From the NCBI GenBank assembly GCA_977006965.1, contig OZ345370.1, forward strand, positions 620,001-684,000: DNA of 64,000 nt. The letters are read 5' to 3'. The stretch comes from Phymatolithon calcareum (Eukaryota; Rhodophyta; Florideophyceae; Hapalidiales). The notes beneath the pieces were generated by a model that made no database searches, was not told the DNA's origin, and saw only the letters and a list, made by a program, of their open reading frames with translations. The position numbers were made by a program, and so were the translations under genes. This document shows positions 1 to 10,852 of the stretch, piece after piece (position 1 is the first letter of the stretch; each line of letters opens with the position of its first letter).

Positions 1-1603
1 AGTATGCAATCGGAGTGCAACGGACGAACGACCTGTTCTTCTACGGAAAATGGGGCCATGAGGAACGCCGAAAGAGAGACAGGAAACACTCGTTTTATGG
101 AACCGGAAGAATGTTCTAGAAAACTGTTTCTCTACGGTACTACTGTAGGTGGAACTAAGTACGGCCTTGTATCCATATCACTGCGCGTGTCGCAAAGTAC
201 GGTGAAGCATCGTGGGGACAATAGATGTTCCTTGCACTCTTTTCCCCCTCTTGCCGCACGAAACCCGCAAATTGTGCAATGGAAAGCAAAGAAATCGTTA
301 GAGGATGAATGGCAAGGGTGAGATTTCCAGAGGGACACAAGAACGCTTTCAGCCACAGTTCGAAGAAGAGGAACAGATATGCGCACCTACTAAATGAATC
401 AAAAGACCCTGGGCGAATGCAGTAGAGCAGTAAGAGATTGGTCGAAGAATACAAAGTCAGATTTGAAAATTACAGAATTTCGAGCGGTGTATCTGGCGCA
501 AAATTTAGAATCACAGATTATTGAGAGGAGTAAGGGCGGAAATCGCCCGAAGATCTGTCCAGAGCTGAGAAGAATGAAGAAGAATAGAATTGATCAACAA
601 AATGAGTGACATTAAGAAGATGCCAATCCGTATGTTGAACTTACCACGTTGGCGAAACGCTTTATTGCTAGAAGCCTTTCTGTAGATCTCAAAGATTAAT
701 TTGGAATCCACTGTGCAATCCGAAAAAGGTAAAGACAAATGGCGAAATGGTCAGACCTTGCAAGAATACATTCGCATCTCCTGGCACAAGTGGAAGAGGA
801 ACAATCATGGGTGTTGCAATGTACAATGGTTTCCTTGGACAAATACTTCGATCTCTTGTGAATGTTGTCCGGATGAGAAAGAATATTTGTGAAGGCAAGA
901 GTGGACAACCGGTCGCAGATAGATTACACGCCGAACGAAGGCGAAATTCGAGGCTCACACCAGCTGTCGACGCTTTAGATTTTTGGTCGCGTTCTTTGAC
1001 ATGTTAAGGAGTGGTATAGTGATGGGCGTAGGGATAAGGGACGCTGTTATATAGGCATTCGCCGACGAGTGACTCTTCCAGAAAGTGATGTTCGGCAGCA
1101 TTCACATTCATTGACCGCCGCCCACGACGCATCAACCAGTTTCGCGCTATGAAATGATTTCAATATATTGTAGATCATGTACACAGTGCAATGCATGAAG
1201 TGTCATTACATGCACATCATGTATACATTTTCTGTGCATGAAGCGTGGGTACTAGTGGTTAAACCCCGTATCAAGACGGACTAAGAGGAAAATCAATAGT
1301 GTAAGCAAATATGAAGGAGGCCTGTTTGGATGAAATGAAAGATATGATTGTTGCGCTACGGACCTACAAGTGGAGAAATAATTATTCCCCTTGGTGGATG
1401 AAGAGAAGGACAATTCTTCCCGGGAGACCCTTGTCTGTGAATTTAATGAGGAGGCGTGCTTCACGCGCAAACAGTGCCCATTATCGCAATTTGTCCCACT
1501 ACAGTTCGAAGCAGAAAGAGGGAGTTCGTGGGCTCTAACGAAAGGCCTATGCTAGCACCGGAGAACGCGACCTACAGAGGAAATCCTGTCAGCAAATGAG
1601 GAC
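1..1603. other. no supported gene
   Basis: Only short open frames (under about 105 codons) occur here, on both strands, with no family resemblance I recognise. Around 1165-1240 there are several short partly palindromic ATGCA/TGCAT words. The opening ~300 bases may be a diverged copy of the dispersed repeat seen again near 21.5, 34.1 and 42.4 kb, but the match is weak. Treated as decayed intergenic or transposon DNA. Confidence 0.4.
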
Positions 1604-2521
1604 ATGTTTGAACCTTTGCCCGGGTTTCAAGCGGAAGCTCGTACTGAGGAGCAGGACGGGACAGAGGACTCGTGCGGAGCGTTGGTACGTAGAGTGGACA
1701 CCTTCTGTACCGCCGTGGCGAGGGGTCTTGAAGCAGTGACGAAATCCATTTCGACGGTTTCAGCTGCACAAGGCCATCTCAACGGAAGCATGAGCGCAAT
1801 GAAGCAAGACATGAAGGACGCTTTACAGTCTTTGAAGGATTTGAAAGAAGGCATGGTTGTAGAACGAGAGAAAGTTCTCGAAATACCGAGACATAACATC
1901 CGGAAGGATTCATTGAAGCGTCTGGAAAAACTTGTGGGTCCTGTGCAAGCTTCTGAGCATTTATTGCGATGGACAGTCATTGTCACTACCGCTAGTTTCG
2001 TCCACGCAATGCCTTATCTTCGTTTCTGGCTGTTTGACTGTCTATGGGACGAATTGGAGCCGTATTCGGAGACAATCCAGGCATCAAAAGGTTTTGCTCT
2101 TCTCATGTACGCGACTAAGAACAATGGGAAAAGGGCGCTGGCATCACGCGCTGGAAAAATGTGGATGTTTGTTGTGGAAAACGCATTGAATCACACGATC
2201 TGCGATGCCAAGGACAAGTTCACTTCCAGCTCCGCCGCTACATCATCGGCTGCTACCCGATGCGTTTTTCCTCCCTCTCAAATAGCCTGGTCAGTAGGCA
2301 GCGTTTCGTCAGGGTAGGATGCGATTGCGACGGAGCCGTGTTGGCTGAGGAAATTTGGAACTGAAGATGAGATCGCCCAAGCCGTGGAGGATTCTCAGCT
2401 GAAGTTCTCCGGCGCACGCCCGACGGCAAGAGAAGCCTCTGTCTCGTCAGGTACAGTAGAATGTTCAGAAGACACACAGGGGCGTCCAAGTAAGAGGAGA
2501 AACGCGCCATATGTCATCTGA
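1604..2521 (+). CDS. hypothetical protein, first ORF of a two-ORF unit, with one in-frame TAG
   Basis: I do not recognise a family. An ATG opens a 237-codon frame to a TAG at 2315-2317. The same frame then stays open for 67 more codons to TGA at 2519-2521, and the extension ends in a basic GRPSKRRNA segment resembling an AT-hook or nuclear signal. Residues about 30-100 are rich in K, E, M and A and look helical. The TGA overlaps the ATG of the next ORF (TGATG), as in bicistronic retroelements. The TAG could be a decay mutation (for example CAG to TAG) or a readthrough site; the sequence cannot decide. A mobile-element protein is the likeliest nature, by context only. Confidence 0.4.
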
Positions 2522-3250
2522 TGGACTCCAACCCAGATCGCCAATTTCGGTACAATGTCGTGACCCATATCCGGTCAGGGTGGTTCGAATCTATGAACTA
2601 TGGGAGGAAGAGTGTTCGAAAGCATCTTTACCATGGAGCTGTTTGCATTCTCGATAGGATTGTCAGCCATGGAGGAATATCGGAGGCGGCAGCGCATGGG
2701 TACGAGATTGAGCTTCACGGGTATGGTCCCAACAAGGAAGATATTGAAGCAGACACAATCGGTCTGGAGCAGGGAATCTGGAACGTAATGGACGCGCTTG
2801 TGGATGCGTCAACAGACTCAGACGCGGAAAATCGGGAAAGGAAAGATGAGTTGAAAATCGTTTTCCCTTCTCTTCGCGGTGCGATTAAGTACAATCAGAC
2901 ATTAATTTCTGTGGCGGGCGTCAGAAATGCGAACGAGAGCAGATCTTCTGCCCCGCCCTCCGCGCGAACTCCGCGCACGATTTCTCGTACCGAGGAATTC
3001 AACCTCCTTGACTTAGCGGAGGAGGCCTTAACGGAGATTTTTGTCGTGGAGCAGCCAGGGCGCTTGGAGGTCTTCCGAGCTTTCGTTAAAGGCTATTGTT
3101 GTTATTGCATTTGCCATTAGGAGGTTAATTGTACATGTTCTTGACAAGTTCCGACAAGAGCACGAGAAGCAGAAACTAACCACTGTTGAACGAGCGGCGT
3201 TTGGTACTGATGTTGACTTGGACAGCCCCGAAACTGAAAGTCATGTTTGA
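2521..3250 (+). CDS. hypothetical protein, second ORF of the unit, frame-broken at its end
   Basis: The ATG overlaps the preceding TGA. A 199-codon frame runs to 3120, but the coding-like signal passes to another frame at about 3075. There, a charged helical tail (RQEHEKQKL) continues to a TGA at 3248-3250. A third frame stays plausible to about 3440, ending in a basic RRPPILRRGQWAKRK segment, and is itself crossed by a TAG. Several small frame changes in 400 bases point to a decayed gene. No domain is recognised. The middle part (residues 125-145) is Ser/Pro/Arg-rich. Probably the partner of the preceding ORF. Confidence 0.35.
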
Positions 3251-3722
3251 CAAAGTTTTGGACAACAAACGATTGAGCGTAATGTTTGCGCGGGAATTTA
3301 AGGCCAAGTTCGAAATATAGGAAGATCTGCTCATCAGTGTTCGAGCTCCCTCGGAAGGTACACCATCAGAAAGGGGTATGGAAAGGCGGCGTCCTCCCAT
3401 CCTCAGGCGCGGGCAGTGGGCGAAACGGAAGTAAAACGTTACAAGTGCACCCGCTGACAATGAGCGTTCTGATTGTAAACTCTTCACTTTGTTAGACTGT
3501 AATAGTTTTTTAATTCTATTTCAAATGCATGCTTGTCATTTTTAGTTCTGCATAAAGCGTATTGTTCTTCTGCTGTGTGCTGAATCATTGTTGGAGGGAG
3601 ACAAAAATGAAGCTTCAAGGCAAGATGAGTGTTTAGTTCGAGTAAAGTTGAGAATTGATGAATTTCGAAGTAATGACGCTTCTCACCGTTCCGAACTATA
3701 TAGCGCTTTCGGTGGGATCATT

Positions 3723-4368
3723 TCAGAAAATCCTTTTACTACGTTGTCTAACAGGCTGCGTTTCGTCTTCCTCGACTTCTGAAACATTGTTCGGACCTTG
3801 AGTATTGGCGTCCTCCCATTCCATAGTAGCAAAACATTTCTGTGCCGCAAAAACTCCGGTTTTTGTTGGGCACCAGGGTGATTCGCGTCCCATTCTTCGG
3901 CGTCTTCGTCTTGCTGCGTTTTCGAACAGGCTGCACTTCGTCTTCCTCTTCATCGCAAACTTTGTGCGGATCTTGCGTATCAGCGTCCTCGCCGTGCCTT
4001 ATAGAATCATCTTTCTGAGCTTCGGAGCCTCCGTTATTGCCCGGCTCCATCGTAGTCCGTGTCCTATCTTTCGCTGTCTCATTTCCTGGAAATCCATCGG
4101 TCGGCGTCGTGCTAGCAATGCCCGCCGTGGTGGTTCGACTCCAGACTTGAAGGTCAACTTTGCACTGTTCTGAGTAGAATCCGTGCGAGCTGTTACGAGC
4201 AAATTCATCCGATTTCCAGTCGTTCGCTTGGTCAAGCGAAGATAGCAAAACCTCATCGACAGGAGCTGAAGGGGGTGACGTGTTGGTCACCATGACTCGA
4301 AGTTCAATGCGCACGTTGTCTAGCTGCAACGAAAGCACTTTGGAAGAAACACTTCCTTCGTCACCCAT
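3723..4368 (-). pseudogene. hypothetical acidic/basic protein with an internal duplication in a shifted frame
   Basis: Reading leftward from the ATG at 4366-4368, a 206-codon frame has an acidic stretch (CDEEEDEVQP) followed by a basic nuclear-signal-like RKRSKTKTPK. A second, similar block (SEVEEDETQPVRQRSKR, preceded by EDANTQG against EDADTQD) lies further left in a different frame, ending near 3723. So the ~170-base segment was duplicated in tandem and the reading frame shifted between the copies. No known family is recognised. Confidence 0.4.
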
Positions 4369-4369
4369 C

Positions 4370-5248
4370 TGACTTGATCCCTGAGGAACAGTTCAGGACT
4401 CTGTAAACGGTTTGCGATTATGAGAACAGAAGATACGAGAAGAAAATTTGCCACTGTTCCACATGCAACATATGGTTTTTTTTATCACGGCGCGATCCAT
4501 GACCCATTCTGCTTTTCTACATGACTATCATGTGGTTGAAGCGTGGTAATTTTTATTTGAAGCAACATTTTTGGTGGAACACCCACCAAATTTGCTGCAT
4601 GTATCATGCTCCAAAAATACCAAACCTCGAAGATTCCCGAGCAAATTTACGGACTTGGAGAAAGACAAAGTTTATTTAGAGCAATTCAAATCATGCTTCC
4701 CAGCTCCAATGCAGGGTTTTTTGAATTTTCAAAAGCTGTGCTCGGGCCTACCCATGGAAAAAGACTATCAACTTCCTATAGTTTGGTATTAGATGGATTG
4801 CGGCCTCAGTGGTTTGCTGCAATGCTCAAGAAATCTGGAAGAGAGAAAAAAGGAGATGAAAGTAGGTAACGAGATGACCAGCTAGTGTGAGCATCCTACA
4901 TATTTACGAACCCGGGTCATCCTTTTGCAGGACGGCAGCTGAAGTTTGGCTCAGTAGAGATTAGATGTTAAGTTCCCCGAAGTTATGCACTTTGTGCGGC
5001 TTTGAGCTGTGGTGACGTCAAGTAACACTCGTATCTGTGAATGTATACTGTAGCCGTAAGGACCGGGAGTTTTTCTAGGACAACTCCGAAACCTGCAAGA
5101 AAGAAAGAAATCATTCTTTACTCTCAGTCGTGCCGTCATCCTCTTCGCGGAGGGTATCCGGTACATCTGTCCCTTAAAAAAAGCATTTGAAAGGCGCAGG
5201 ACTGTGACGAATCTCTAGCGTGTTCGCAATAGCAGAACATTCCCCTGG
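4370..5248. other. no supported gene
   Basis: Short overlapping frames at 4571-4869 (73 and 87 codons, two frames of the same DNA) give no recognised protein. I see nothing else in this stretch. Confidence 0.35.
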
Positions 5249-6649
5249 TTAACAATCATGTAAAACTCCCACTCTACGAAAGATGGGATCCGCCTGAATA
5301 AAGGACAATGACGAAACGACGTGTAACCGCCTGTTTTGCCTTTCGAATTCATTCTCAGCAGGCACAGATACTGTTCTACAACATGGAAAGAGCGCTACCC
5401 ATACCTGTTGTTCGCCATTATCGGCATATTTGCGGAACAAGGAGACGACATACCACAGTGAAGGGCCTTCCTTCAAGGCCCCGAACACTGTGCCCACATT
5501 TTGTCGATGAATAACCAGAGGGCAATGAAAATGCGTATCGCCCGGCCTGTACACCATTATTTCCAAAACATCTCCGACACTTATTGATATCACAGGACCA
5601 CCGACCTGAGACTTCGCCTGTGCAATTGCCGCAAACTCAATCTCCGCACTAATGTCAATTTGAGCTGCGCGTTGTAGGCACCTAACAACGTGGCTACGGA
5701 TTCCAGTTCTGAGTGCCATGTTTCCAGAAAAGCGATCAAGGTCTCCAACTAACGTCCAAGTTAAACCCCGCAAGCTCCTTTCTTCTTTTCGCAAAGCGAC
5801 AACCGACCTTCCCTCTGATTCCAATAATGCTGGAAGGCAGCACGAAGGGCCTAGTGCTGTCTTGATTTGAGAGATATGATCAGAAGAAAGGCGCCCACGC
5901 AATTGTAAAGCAGCCTCTCGGCCTGCTAGAAGTCGATAGCACTCGAGAACTGAAGCTACATCCCCATTAAGAGCGTCTTTGGCCACCATAGTGAGTCTCC
6001 CTTGCCAGTCATTGAAAATCACTCTCTTCATGGACTGGAGTTGCACGTCCTTGTGATTACTCTGGGCAATAGCACGCTTCAAAGACTGGTGGGCCTTCTC
6101 AAGAGAGAGCTCTCTAGCACATGAGGCATTTCCAAGCATAGGCAGTGTTGTGAACGCAAGCTCTATCAACCTGTGCACATTCGGCTTGTCTACAGATCTT
6201 CGGGCGATTAGGCAGTTGTTTAGTGCCTTACTGAGCACCTCTTTCCGTGCTCTAGAAGTAGAACTATGTTCTAAAGCAATGAAATCCTCATCAGGCATAG
6301 TGCATATTTTCTGGACTTGAGAGACGTGTTTGCGGACTATTTCTTGCACTTGACGCACCCAACGCCTTCCACCATCAATTTTGAACGCATGGATGGTTTC
6401 CGCTGCATCCCACTGCTCACAAGGAGCTCTCCAAAATGCTGTGATTACTCTGGAGGCAGATCTAATCAGATTAATAGCTTCCTGGCACTGCGAAGTTGGC
6501 ACAACACCGGACGTAGACACCACCATCTCACACCCTTTTCTGAACCCGTACTCAGCAACGGCTGACAGAGCATACAGCTCCGTCATTGACATTGCGTACA
6601 GGGCCTTTTTTACTGGTCGAACAACCGGTTTTGTAGGGGGAGGTGGCAA
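5249..6649 (-). CDS. C-terminal half of the Tnp2-like transposase
   Basis: A frame of about 466 codons overlaps the preceding frame by 40 bases, so a single frameshift (or a short intron) near 6610-6650 separates it from the DDE-like core. The most conserved-looking stretch is NVHRLIELAFTTLP then LSLEKAHQSLKRAIAQSNHK. This resembles the segment of Plavaka/Tnp2 proteins in which a Glu and a following His-rich helix complete the catalytic core. The final ~150 residues look like a small beta-rich domain of unknown role. There is no convincing ATG at the open start, in keeping with an internal fragment. Confidence 0.5.
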   Translation of the reverse strand: MPPPPTKPVVRPVKKALYAMSMTELYALSAVAEYGFRKGCEMVVSTSGVVPTSQCQEAINLIRSASRVITAFWRAPCEQWDAAETIHAFKIDGGRRWVRQVQEIVRKHVSQVQKICTMPDEDFIALEHSSTSRARKEVLSKALNNCLIARRSVDKPNVHRLIELAFTTLPMLGNASCARELSLEKAHQSLKRAIAQSNHKDVQLQSMKRVIFNDWQGRLTMVAKDALNGDVASVLECYRLLAGREAALQLRGRLSSDHISQIKTALGPSCCLPALLESEGRSVVALRKEERSLRGLTWTLVGDLDRFSGNMALRTGIRSHVVRCLQRAAQIDISAEIEFAAIAQAKSQVGGPVISISVGDVLEIMVYRPGDTHFHCPLVIHRQNVGTVFGALKEGPSLWYVVSLFRKYADNGEQQVWVALFPCCRTVSVPAENEFERQNRRLHVVSSLSFIQADPIFRRVGVLHDC

Positions 6650-7758
6650 TCCCGCAGATATCCGATTGTGTAGGCCTCACATGTTGAGCGATACTCTCGG
6701 GATGGTAAAAGCTTAAAGGCGAGATTAATACAGTCTCTAAGGTGCCCGGTTAATAAATGATCCGGTGCCACGAAGAAAGACTTGTAAGGATCAATGCACC
6801 CGCTCACAACCGGTACTCCGTGTATAGTGTGTGAAATTTGTGATCTTTCTTCAATCAATGCTCGCCGAAGGTTATGCAAAGGCAGATCTTTATCAAGATG
6901 ACGTGCTGACAGGCAGAGCAGCCTACAAGTTTCCGATGTCGCTCCGCAGTCGCGTACAGCTTGGACCTGGTAATAACCGCGGCCGGATGCACTCTTCGTA
7001 GCGTGATAACGTAGATCAGTGTAACGACTTCCGCACAAGCATGATGTATGCCTCCTGAATTTGCATAAGTGACAGCACGATGCTGCTGTGTGTCCGAGAG
7101 TATCGAGAACAGCGTTTATCGCAGGAGTATCTCCAAGAAATCCTACTAGGTCCAAGAATATCCTTCGGCGGCAGTCAGTCGCGTCGACATCCACAAAGCC
7201 ATCGGTAGTCCCTTTCAGAATGTCATCCTGTATTCTTTTAAAAACGGAGGAGCTCTTCACACCAGGAGGGCTGAGTGATATGATTCGCACTGCATTTGAA
7301 CTTGAACGGGCGTGACTTGGCAGGTTCAATGGCATCATGTAAAACCCATCTCCAGACGCAGATTTCCCCTTAGCTACTTCAAAACCATCCCAAAAGAATA
7401 AAAATCCATACACGAAATACAGCTCTCTTGAATCGAGCTGCCCCATGCTACTCACAGGAAGGAAGCGGTCTGGTCCTCGTTTGCCATCGTGGGGAGTCCA
7501 AAGGGTGCAGCACAACAGCTCTCGGTAGCACTCAAAGGACTCATCACTTATTGGAGCGGGCTCCATTGTGCTGTCTGGCGGTATCCAAAATACATGCCGC
7601 TCGCGTTCTTCGTTCTCTGTCCAAAAGCGATGGACGATGGCAAATCGCACAAGCATGGCATTCTCGTTTGTTCGTTCGTCCATTTCGCTATTTCGTGTAC
7701 ATGGACGAACTAATGCAATTATATCGCCCGGTTTGACCAATGGTTTCTCCCATCCCAA
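6610..7758 (-). CDS. DDE-like core of the Tnp2-like transposase
   Basis: About 382 codons. Near residues 190-260 the order is VDVDATDCRRRIFLDL, GDTPAINAVLDTLGHTAASC, then a Cys cluster (CCHLCKF, CLCGSRYTDLRYH). In Tnp2/Plavaka transposases an Asp precedes a small metal-binding insert of this kind; the assignment of D in FLGD to the catalytic pair is inference. The coding signal extends upstream without an ATG (LSPARAEALRLRREAIRRRK is open in this frame), so the true start lies further upstream and the frame was broken at about 7870. Confidence 0.55.
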   Translation of the reverse strand: MGWEKPLVKPGDIIALVRPCTRNSEMDERTNENAMLVRFAIVHRFWTENEERERHVFWIPPDSTMEPAPISDESFECYRELLCCTLWTPHDGKRGPDRFLPVSSMGQLDSRELYFVYGFLFFWDGFEVAKGKSASGDGFYMMPLNLPSHARSSSNAVRIISLSPPGVKSSSVFKRIQDDILKGTTDGFVDVDATDCRRRIFLDLVGFLGDTPAINAVLDTLGHTAASCCHLCKFRRHTSCLCGSRYTDLRYHATKSASGRGYYQVQAVRDCGATSETCRLLCLSARHLDKDLPLHNLRRALIEERSQISHTIHGVPVVSGCIDPYKSFFVAPDHLLTGHLRDCINLAFKLLPSREYRSTCEAYTIGYLRDCHLPLQNRLFDQ

Positions 7759-8195
7759 CCACGCATTCTCGATTTCCTGCTTTCGTCTGCGGATAGCCTC
7801 CCTGCGCAGTCGGAGTGCCTCTGCTCTCGCTGGAGACAGCTTTTTTTCTTTCCAAGGCGGGCTGAACCATCGGTTTCCGCAGTGATATCATCGTCATGTT
7901 CGCTTTCCGCGGGCTGCTCCGGGATATCAATAGGCACGGAGTCAGAAGGAGAGGTGTAGTCGACGTACGAAAACTTTTGTGCGAGCATACGATCCCTCTC
8001 CGCTACACTTGACTGTAAGATTGGTTCAAACTCAGGATTTCCGCGCTTCGAAGTATGGTGCACGATCAATACTGTAGAAATCTCTCCGCGTAGCTTCGCA
8101 TATCCGTCACTTGACAAGCCGATCTTGAAGGGCGCAGAAACACCTGCGCATAGATTTGGAGACCCTAAGAGAGTAATCTGAATCACGTCTCCCAC
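7719..8195 (-). CDS. N-proximal segment of the Tnp2-like transposase
   Basis: The coding-like reading begins upstream, about 8300 (FFYGSATCISVDSDGW in the same frame), and continues through SFAEVGDVIQITLLGSPNL to an acidic linker. After the AETDGSA region the signal leaves this frame at about 7870 and continues in that of the DDE core. It is one part of a single broken gene rather than a separate protein. Confidence 0.4.
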   Translation of the reverse strand: MGDVIQITLLGSPNLCAGVSAPFKIGLSSDGYAKLRGEISTVLIVHHTSKRGNPEFEPILQSSVAERDRMLAQKFSYVDYTSPSDSVPIDIPEQPAESEHDDDITAETDGSARLGKKKSCLQREQRHSDCAGRLSADESRKSRMRGWDGRNHWSNRAI

Positions 8196-8407
8196 CTCCG
8201 CAAACGACCTCCCGCGAGGGTCCGGCTTCCATCCATCGCTGTCGACGCTGATACAGGTAGCGCTCCCGTAGAAAAACTCCCTGGTGGAAACAACAGGCCA
8301 CGCATCGCAAGCGTCAGAGTTGAATTCTCGACTTTATTGGTTATTATCTGTGGATTGTCGCGAATATAGAGCATTTGTTTTCATCAGCTCAAATACATGA
8401 ACGGAGG

Positions 8408-8827
8408 CTACGTCTGCCCGGGCGTACTCACTGAGCAAGACCGTACGAACGGGAACCTGAGGTATTCCACCTGCGTTTTAGCACTTTTCTCTTTCTCCCG
8501 CTTTAGAAGTATCCACACTTTCATTGGTATCACTAGCTCTAACGCTGAGCGAATCGAAAAGCACGGCCCAAACTTCGCCGAAAGTGTGGAGTAATGAGGA
8601 AGGCATCTAATTTTTCTTTTTTCGAGATCGATTTTTTCATTATTCTCAAGGGTGCCCCCCGATGCAGAATGTTCCTCCGATGGCAATCTCTGAAATGCAT
8701 CGGCGATCCTCCTCATTTCTTGGTACTGAGATTTAGTTATTTTCAGACTTCCGTTCGTCAAGATTAGTCCCAAAATTACTCGCCAGTCTCCGACCTTGAG
8801 CGAATTTTCCACCTCGGCATGATTCAC
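8408..8827 (-). CDS. N-terminal segment of the Tnp2-like transposase
   Basis: The frame is already open upstream to about 8900 (DEFVVRSSEHWQAL). It contains CLPHYSTLSAKFGPCFSIRS, a motif of the kind that precedes the DDE core in this class. At about 8430 the minus strand reads GTGAGT directly after a Ser codon, a good 5' splice donor. A possible acceptor (CCACAG) lies about 80 bases on, so this boundary may be an intron rather than decay; the joined frame is not decisive. Confidence 0.4.
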   Translation of the reverse strand: MNHAEVENSLKVGDWRVILGLILTNGSLKITKSQYQEMRRIADAFQRLPSEEHSASGGTLENNEKIDLEKRKIRCLPHYSTLSAKFGPCFSIRSALELVIPMKVWILLKREKEKSAKTQVEYLRFPFVRSCSVSTPGQT

Positions 8828-8874
8828 GAATTCGTCGTCGTCATGATGAAGCGCTTGCCAGTGTTCCGAGGATC

Positions 8875-9243
8875 TTACAACGAATTCATCATTGTTTCCG
8901 TCTCCGCTGACTTCTCCCTCGTTTGTAGAGGGCTCGTCTGGGAAGCACCCTCCTCAGTGCCATGTAGCTCGTCATTCTCTTCCAGCGCTTCTGAATATGC
9001 ATTCTCTTTCTCCAAAGATTGATTCACCGCACTACTGCTTACGTCTTGGTCCTCACCTGCCCCGAGACTGCTTCCTGGTAGCCAATCGAGCTCATTTACA
9101 TGACTGGCGCTCATATGTGCAGTTGGGCTCCAGTTCCTCCCCGCAATTCCATTTTCTGTAGACGGGGCATTTGGTCTGGATATTTCCCTTTGAAACCGGT
9201 ATCTGCTTCTCCGTTTCCTTTGTCCAAGACTTTTGCTCGACAT
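8875..9243 (-). CDS. predicted start of the Tnp2-like transposase
   Basis: This begins at an ATG (MSSKSLGQRKRRSRYRF), giving a basic, nuclear-signal-like N-terminus followed by a Ser/Glu-rich disordered segment. A one-base change near 8900 separates it from the next frame. No domain is recognised in it; its assignment rests on position and strand. Confidence 0.35.
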   Translation of the reverse strand: MSSKSLGQRKRRSRYRFQREISRPNAPSTENGIAGRNWSPTAHMSASHVNELDWLPGSSLGAGEDQDVSSSAVNQSLEKENAYSEALEENDELHGTEEGASQTSPLQTREKSAETETMMNSL

Positions 9244-9665
9244 AACGTTGGGGATTCGAGTTTTTGAAAAGGAAGGAAACTAAAATCCTTGACTTAGGGA
9301 ACAAAATTAAGTGTGGATGCTCATATAATACTTTACTTGTAGCACCGTGACCCAGTCCGCAAAGTACTGTTCCAAGATGCTCCTTCTATACATGAAACAT
9401 GACCATGATATGACCATTATGCACTGTTCAACCAGTAGTCAGCACCCGCCTCAACCATCTGTCACCGGGTTCAACCCAGTATTTTTGAATGTGCCAAGCC
9501 ATAAATAACAATGGGTTGAAACATTCAAAAGCAAAACTTATTTGATGTAGCCCCACATTTGACGGGTTTCTTCCTCAGGAAAGTAGGAGACTTCTCTAGT
9601 CCGAATGCAAGCACACCCACAGAAATAATCATTGACAGGGTTTTCACAATCCAAAGTGAATTCTC
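9244..9665. other. no supported gene
   Basis: AT-rich spacer between the minus-strand transposase start and a plus-strand unknown gene. I see no clear promoter or repeat in it. Confidence 0.3.
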
Positions 9666-10852
9666 ATGAACAGCTCGATGACCGCCCGACGTATCGCACC
9701 TCGGCCGATGGTAATTCTGTCCGCTGGTTCTACTCAAAGTCTCCCCGTTCAATCTAAGCAAGGACCTAATGTCCGTGTACATCCAGCATTGGATGCTGGT
9801 TGTGAAGTTCAGGTACAATCTATTGGTGGGGACCTTATCGATCCATTCAATCAGCAACCTATCGCTAATGTCGTCAAGGGGCAATCATGTCGAGAAGATA
9901 TCGCTGAGTTTCGCCTATCGCACGCTGATCTCTCAAAAAAACTAATCACTCTGACAGAGAGAATGGATGCGGAGGCTGAGCGTCTGGTTTCTGCCAAAAA
10001 AATTATTCTGAGGCTGCTGACCAAGCTGCGGTAATACTATGCTCTCTGTTCGTCAATTCGAGAGCGATTGCAATTCTTCGCTCTGGCGGTACAGAACTTG
10101 GTGTGAGACCAGCCTCCTTTTTCCCCGCTAACAGTGTTGTGCAGACTCTTCTCAAGTCCCAGCCGTCTGACTGCACTCTTCGTGACTTTTGTTTGCTCTT
10201 TTCCCACTTGCGTCGCCAAAGGAATTTGGATTGCCAGTTCCTTCCGTCAGAGTACCACGATTTTTATCCCAGCTCAACGAAGTCCTCACTTCTGGAAATT
10301 AATTTCAATTCCTCCAAAGATATTTGCAATGCGCTCGACATCGATGTACAGGAACGAGTAACTGCAGTTTACAAGAATAGATTCGATCACCGTCGTGCAC
10401 TACGCACAGTTCAGGTACTAAGTATAAGCTCTGTTACAAAATCAGAGAGAGTCATATTTTTAGGACGAGGTTTGGGGTCCATTAACGTCGAGGGGACCTG
10501 CCTGCATCAGGAGAACCCTATGTGGGCGGAGTCGACATGGGAGCGTGGGTTCACTTTCAGACTCGGAGTATTGCACGATGATTGCCCTACATCCACATCG
10601 CCTGAGTCAGCTGGCGAGACAGAATCGCATTCGGAGCGCTCACCTGGATTCTATTTTTCCATGTCCTGGCAGAGATTGAAAAATACAGAGCCAACTTCAG
10701 ATCCGCAGCGCTTGCTCGGAGCTCTCCGATGTTCTTTTCCAGCAGTTGTTCTGCGTACACGTCTTCTTACGTCAACTACTCAAGCCATTTTCAGAACTCG
10801 TCATGATTCAAGGCTTCCAGCACGACTAGTTGCTGAGGGATTGCAAAACTGA
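9666..10852 (+). CDS. hypothetical protein split by a -1 shift at an A7 run
   Basis: A 122-codon frame starting MNSSMTARRIAPRP becomes helical (ERMDAEAERLVSAKK). At A7 (9996-10002) it runs out after eight more codons, whereas the frame one base back continues (YSEAADQAAVILCSLFVN) for about 280 further codons to 10852. The simplest reading is one gene of about 390 codons with a homopolymer indel. Programmed -1 shifting is less likely because the run is not a classical in-frame XXXYYYZ heptamer. No family is recognised. It is divergent from the Tnp2-like transposase and could be that element's second protein, by position only. Confidence 0.35.

Larger units (their letters stand above)
5249..9243 (-). 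mobile_element. decayed DNA transposon, probable Tnp2/Plavaka-like (EnSpm/CACTA group)
   Basis: A nearly continuous minus-strand coding signal of about 4 kb is split over at least five frame changes. The order is: a Ser/Glu-rich N-terminal part, a segment with the transposase-like LPHYSTLSAKFGP, a DDE-like core with GDTPAINAVLDTLGHTAASC and a CxxC/CxC cluster, then a helical C-terminal part with LSLEKAHQSLKRA, where the third acidic residue would lie. The arrangement fits Tnp2/Plavaka-type transposases. I saw no terminal inverted repeats by eye, so the ends are set by coding signal only. The many frameshifts say it is inactive unless some are introns. Confidence 0.5.
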
